In this document: positions 60,264 to 64,000 of the stretch, piece by piece
How positions within the stretch are numbered: the first letter of the stretch is position 1
Layout: every line of letters starts with the position of its first letter
Assembly (NCBI RefSeq): GCF_041060425.1
Contig: NZ_JAULBC010000001.1
Coordinates: 620,001 to 684,000 of the forward strand
Source: Danxiaibacter flavus
Lineage (GTDB): Bacteria > Bacteroidota > Bacteroidia > Chitinophagales > Chitinophagaceae
Reading direction: 5' to 3'
Length of the DNA: 64,000 nt
Program-made: the position numbers and the translations under genes
The notes under the pieces: model-generated
Database searches by the model: none
What the model saw: only the letters and a program-made list of their open reading frames with translations
What the model was told of the DNA's origin: nothing

Positions 60264-60755
60264 TTAACTTCTTTCGAGCACACTCTGCAATAGTTGTCTT
60301 GCAAAAAAAATGCGACTTTTTATTGTTCCCATTGGCTCATCCAGCAAACTTGCAATCTCTGCATATTTATAGCCCTCCATGTGTAATAGGAAGGGCGTTT
60401 TAAACTTGTCCGGCAATTTGTCAATTTGAGATGAAATAGTGCCGGAGTAAGTATCTATATAATAGCTTTTATCCAATCTGTTTGCCAGTTGCAGATTTTC
60501 TATTTGTGTATAGAGTGGTTGAAATGACTTCTTTTTGCGCCGGTAGATATTGATAAATATATTTCGCATAATGACGTAAAGCCAGGGGCGAAGATCTATT
60601 CCGTTTTTGTAGTTGTCCCGGTACTCCAGGGCTTTGCAGAGCGTTTCCTGTTGAAGGTCATCTGCATCCTGTGCATTTCGGGTAAACTTCAATGCTTGTG
60701 TTTTAAGGAATGTTGCATTTTGCAACAATAATTCGGAAAATTGTATTTTTTCCAT
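60264..60755 (-). CDS. ECF-type RNA polymerase sigma factor
   Basis: A 163-residue sigma-70-family factor with regions 2 and 4 only. Region 2 has DADDLQQETLCKALEYRD and RPWLYVIMRNIFINIYRR. Region 4 has LPDKFKTPFLLHMEGYKYAEIASLLDEPMGTIKSRIFFARQLL, the helix-turn-helix that reads the -35 element. No anti-sigma gene is next to it, which is not rare for Bacteroidota sigma factors of this size. Its regulon is unknown; it may act on the glycan or phosphoesterase genes around it. The sequence TAACTTTTG just upstream is a near-match to a -7 box. Confidence 0.92.
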   Translation of the reverse strand: MEKIQFSELLLQNATFLKTQALKFTRNAQDADDLQQETLCKALEYRDNYKNGIDLRPWLYVIMRNIFINIYRRKKKSFQPLYTQIENLQLANRLDKSYYIDTYSGTISSQIDKLPDKFKTPFLLHMEGYKYAEIASLLDEPMGTIKSRIFFARQLLQSVLERS

Positions 60756-61311
60756 AACCAGAATTTAGGCTATCAAAAGTTATAAAATTTAAGCAATAAT
60801 GTGTTGGTTTAACCGTAAAGCGGAAGAAGATAAAATATTGTATTGGTAATCCTCATCAAAAACGGATGAGGCATTCAACCTGCAGAAAATAGTCGCGGTA
60901 TTTGTATAATGCATCGCCCAAACGGCCGATATGATCAACAAATTTTAGAGATGATGTGCTACACGATGAAGGATACGCAACAAAATTTTGCTTTGCTGGA
61001 AGATGGAATAAACTATCACCAATTTTAAGAGTTGCAAAAATTTCGTTTGGACAGAAGTGAACAACTGGAATACATCTCGCTATGGGTAAAATAATGAAAG
61101 GGATAAAGTAACTCCGCGAAGCCGGATCTTCGCGGAGATGAATTTGTTAGTAATCTTCATTGTTGATTGAGATCACTAAAATATCGATGTCAATGCCAGG
61201 GTTGTTTTTAATTCATTGCCGTTGTGCTTCTGATCTGAGATTTTGATTTCTCTCCTCACTAAAGAGGAATGGCAATGAAAAAATGTTCTTATTGATTGCA
61301 GCTATTTCCAC
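60756..61311. other. Intergenic region with one strong hairpin
   Basis: About 556 bases without a supported gene. CTCCGCGAA (61112-61120) and TTCGCGGAG (61129-61137) form a perfect nine-base stem over an eight-base loop without a T run. The rest shows no family match. Confidence 0.5.
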
Positions 61312-62208
61312 TTAGAGATTATGCGCATAGTATTCGCTTTCAAATCCTCCGTCTTCGTATAACTTCAAAATAGAAAAGCCTGGTGGCGTTTCAAAATAAT
61401 ACCCTGGTCCTGCCGAATCTTTGTCACCCTGTCCCCACCAAAATCCGCTCATCGCACCATTGCAGCAATACCAAACGTTATTGTAAAACGTTTTGTCGTA
61501 TAAATGATTGTGTCCGCTGAGAGAGGCACGTACTTTGTCTTTATGTTTGTAAAAAAGGTCTTTCAGCTTTTTATGGTCACTGTGATTGCCACCCACGAGT
61601 GTTGGTGTTGCTCCAAATGTTGGAAAGTGAGACATTATCAGGGTAGGCGTATTCTCCGGCGTACTGGCAAGATCAGCCTCTAACCATTTGAATTGTTCTT
61701 CGTCCAGTGAGATGTCGTGTGTGTTGTTCCCATCCAATACAATAAAATGCCAACCAGTGCGGGTGAAACTATAATACCGGTGCGGAATCTTCAGGCGCTT
61801 TACTACATAGTCTTTCCCATACATTTCATCTTTTGTATCAGGTGCTGCCCACCAGGGATCGTGATTGCCGATGCAACTATAGATGTCATACCCCTTTATC
61901 TGTTTGAGGCAATCATCCCAGATCTGCCACTGCTCTGTAACGCTTTCTCTTTTTACATTGCTGTACGATGCGTCGTTGATGGAATCGCCGGTGTTTAAAA
62001 AGAAGTCAATTTTTAGCCCCTTTATTTTGTTCAGGCAATCCTTAAACCGTTGTGGTGCATTGTCTCCGGGACGTATATGCACATCGGTAATGTGTGCTAA
62101 TGTTAGAGCAGGTTTTTTGGGGTTTAGGGCTGAACTGTTATTCGCGCCAACAGACAACGGCAACGTTGCTAAGGCCGGCAGGCTTGTCAAAAATTTTTTT
62201 CTATCCAT
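61312..62208 (-). CDS. Secreted metallophosphoesterase
   Basis: A 298-residue calcineurin-like phosphoesterase with an export signal (MDRKKFLTSLPALATLPLSVG). The dinuclear-metal motifs are complete: DVH (42-44), NTGDS, GNHD, and later SHFP and GHNH. Members hydrolyse phosphomonoesters or diesters such as glycerophosphodiesters or cyclic nucleotides. It begins 117 bases after the susD-like gene on the same strand, so the second sus locus may import a phosphorylated compound. Substrate not known. Confidence 0.9.
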   Translation of the reverse strand: MDRKKFLTSLPALATLPLSVGANNSSALNPKKPALTLAHITDVHIRPGDNAPQRFKDCLNKIKGLKIDFFLNTGDSINDASYSNVKRESVTEQWQIWDDCLKQIKGYDIYSCIGNHDPWWAAPDTKDEMYGKDYVVKRLKIPHRYYSFTRTGWHFIVLDGNNTHDISLDEEQFKWLEADLASTPENTPTLIMSHFPTFGATPTLVGGNHSDHKKLKDLFYKHKDKVRASLSGHNHLYDKTFYNNVWYCCNGAMSGFWWGQGDKDSAGPGYYFETPPGFSILKLYEDGGFESEYYAHNL

Positions 62209-62325
62209 AATGTGGAATTATATAAAGAAGCGTTTCAATAGTTAGAGAAAGTCAGCGCAATAGTGCATGTCAAAAACTAATCCATTGAAACGACTTCCTG
62301 ATATTGTTATGTTGATTAATGTTTG

Positions 62326-64000
62326 TTATTCCCAGCCAAAAGGTTGCTTTAATTTCGGGTTTTGAGTTATTTCCAAAACCGGTATGGGCAAATAATAATA
62401 CTTAGGTGCTACAAAGTTTCTTGGTGCAAGCCCTGTTACAATTGCGCCACCATTCTCTCCATTTTGGAGATAAACCGTTACGCCCTGATCTCCGAAGGAT
62501 CCTGCTTTGTAATAGATCAGCGTTTGCCCTAGTGAATTTTGCAGTTTGTCGGCTTCTGCCGGTATCGCATCAGATTTTTTTATTAGAATAATGTCCGCAA
62601 TGCCATCTCCGGTAAGGTCATACTGGCCAAGACCGGGGAAATAAAGACCTTGTGCGTATGGTGCAAAACAAGTTGCTCCTGCGTTCCAACGTAGCAGGTC
62701 GTTGTAGCGTTGGCCTTCCAGTGCAAACTCCACTCTTTTTTCTCTTCTGATCTCCAGGATTAGTCCCTTGTTTGCTCCGGAAACATCAGGATATTTGGCC
62801 GCTAAAACTGCGTCCGGGCTGGCGTTTGCCGCTGCCATGTTCAATGCAGGCATGCCGGCACGTGTTCTTAGCAAGCCTATTGTTTGATCAATATCCGCCT
62901 GTGTTACTGTTCCTAACTCGGCACTAGCCTCGGCATAAGTCAGTAACACTTCTGCATAGCGAATGGCTGCCACGTCAACGCTGCTGACAATTGTGCCGTC
63001 TGTGCTATTATTATTAAATCCTTTCAACTGATGGTACCCTGTAAAATTGTTGTTTAGTTTCTGCACATAAGGTTTGGTGCCCGGTATTACTGCTAACCCC
63101 GGGTATATATATGTAGCATACAAACGTAAATCCCTGTTTTGAAATTCTTCAACAAATTGTTTTTTCTGATAGTTAGGAATGTCCGTATATCTCGTTCCAT
63201 CTTTCATTAAATAGGTCTGCACTAAATCTTTTGAAGGGGATTGCTCGTAATCCAGTAATCCAAAATTTCCGGAACTGGATACACCTTTTGCAACATCATA
63301 CGCAGTATTTAAAATCACTTCCTTATTTCCGCTGAGGTCTGCAGTGTTAAACAGATCGGCATAGTTAGCAGTCAGCGTAAATTTTCCGGAGGCCATAATA
63401 TCACCTGCCTGTTTCTGCGCCATTTGCAAAAATCTGGCAGCAGTGCTTTGCAGGTTCAATTCAGCGTGATATTTACGGTAGGTTCCTTCAAACAACGCCA
63501 TACGTGCGTACATCGCTTTTACAGCCCAAAGACCGGGAGTGCCTGCAGGAACTTTCTCCATTACATTGTTGGCAGCAAAATCCAGGTCCGCAAAAATGCT
63601 GTCCACTACAGCGGTGCGCGGATCGCTGGCCTTGTATAATTGAGCGGAGTCAGATGGGTTAATGGTGTAGCTATACCACGGAACATCCGAATAGTTTTTT
63701 ACTTTGTCTAGATAGAACTTTGCACGATAATAACGGGCCAAACCCGCGTAGTGATTTTTGGTATTTTCCGGCACATTGGCTTTTGCATAATTGTCCAGAA
63801 AATAGTTAATGGATCTCAATCTGCCCCATGTCCAGTTATTAGGTGTATTCTGAGAACTCACGTTACCACCCATCAGGTTTTTCATGGTTACGTTGCCCGT
63901 TGTTGCATAATCATCTGTTGCCTGTTCATTTCCATTTACGAAGAGGGATGACCCGGGGTGATCCAGAAGTCCATTAATATAAAGTGATAAGTCACTTTCT
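62326..64000 (-). CDS. SusD/RagB-type lipoprotein, partial (5' end outside window)
   Basis: The frame is open through 64000, so the signal peptide and start lie beyond the window; the visible part is over 550 residues. It has the SusD features RLRSINYFLDNY, AGLARYYRAKFYLDKVKNYSDVPWY, AVKAMYARMALFEGTYRKYH and the ending EIRREKRVEFALEGQRYNDLLRW. An internal ATG at 63885 is not the true start, since the upstream frame reads SusD-like sequence. The partner susC presumably lies upstream outside the window. The metallophosphoesterase follows. Confidence 0.92.
   Translation of the reverse strand, partial: ESDLSLYINGLLDHPGSSLFVNGNEQATDDYATTGNVTMKNLMGGNVSSQNTPNNWTWGRLRSINYFLDNYAKANVPENTKNHYAGLARYYRAKFYLDKVKNYSDVPWYSYTINPSDSAQLYKASDPRTAVVDSIFADLDFAANNVMEKVPAGTPGLWAVKAMYARMALFEGTYRKYHAELNLQSTAARFLQMAQKQAGDIMASGKFTLTANYADLFNTADLSGNKEVILNTAYDVAKGVSSSGNFGLLDYEQSPSKDLVQTYLMKDGTRYTDIPNYQKKQFVEEFQNRDLRLYATYIYPGLAVIPGTKPYVQKLNNNFTGYHQLKGFNNNSTDGTIVSSVDVAAIRYAEVLLTYAEASAELGTVTQADIDQTIGLLRTRAGMPALNMAAANASPDAVLAAKYPDVSGANKGLILEIRREKRVEFALEGQRYNDLLRWNAGATCFAPYAQGLYFPGLGQYDLTGDGIADIILIKKSDAIPAEADKLQNSLGQTLIYYKAGSFGDQGVTVYLQNGENGGAIVTGLAPRNFVAPKYYYLPIPVLEITQNPKLKQPFGWE

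Noticed and set aside
60900..61090. Possible anti-sigma gene next to the ECF sigma factor
   Set aside because: No open frame with a membrane helix or zinc-binding anti-sigma motif is present between 60756 and 61311.

Overview
The window comes from a member of the Bacteroidota, most likely a soil- or plant-associated Chitinophagaceae-type organism. This is inferred from SusC/SusD pairs, a hybrid two-component regulator, a TamL-type outer-membrane lipoprotein, a type IX secretion plug-type protein, many secreted lipoproteins, few Shine-Dalgarno sequences, and promoters with the Bacteroidota -7 box TAnnTTTG (seen before the SRP RNA, tRNA-Asp, an XRE regulator, and tamL with its divergent neighbour).

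Region 1 (1-18.3 kb) is mostly housekeeping. It holds the end of an ExbD-like gene, a class A penicillin-binding protein, tamL divergent from a TrmH-family RNA methyltransferase, a TPR plus OmpA lipoprotein operon, a LolC/E-like permease with a duplicated 3' end, a DUF5103 protein, the SRP RNA (ffs), a transaldolase-like fructose-6-phosphate aldolase, an AraC regulator with a YCII-like protein, a large MacB/FtsX permease, and prfB with its +1 programmed frameshift. The gaps carry low-complexity 'word' repeats shared between loci.

Region 2 (18.4-23.6 kb) is a small island behind tRNA-Asp(GTC). Four near-identical 88-residue GIY-YIG nuclease genes stand in tandem with a 380-bp period. Each is preceded by a copy of the tRNA terminator hairpin and followed by two palindromes. 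A metalloprotease/lipoprotein cassette with a truncated lipoprotein duplicate follows, then an orphan piece of the GIY-YIG gene. This is the most unusual arrangement in the window.

Region 3 (24-60 kb) is a plant-polysaccharide locus. It contains a double CE1 esterase, two GH43-type proteins, a hybrid two-component regulator divergent from susC-susD, a GH5-like enzyme, a BNR-repeat (GH93-like) protein and a GH2 enzyme. The enzyme mix suggests arabinan, arabinoxylan or a related hemicellulose. Embedded in it are an EamA transporter, a GT39-like glycosyltransferase, broken genes, and an operon of Planctomycete-type proteins (DUF1549/DUF1553 with cytochrome motifs, DUF1501, and a DUF2231-cytochrome-LRR protein). 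Two nested-inverted-repeat elements in opposite orientation and a second hairpin repeat family lie in the gaps.

Region 4 (60-64 kb) has an ECF sigma factor, a secreted metallophosphoesterase, and the 3' part of a second susD running off the window end.
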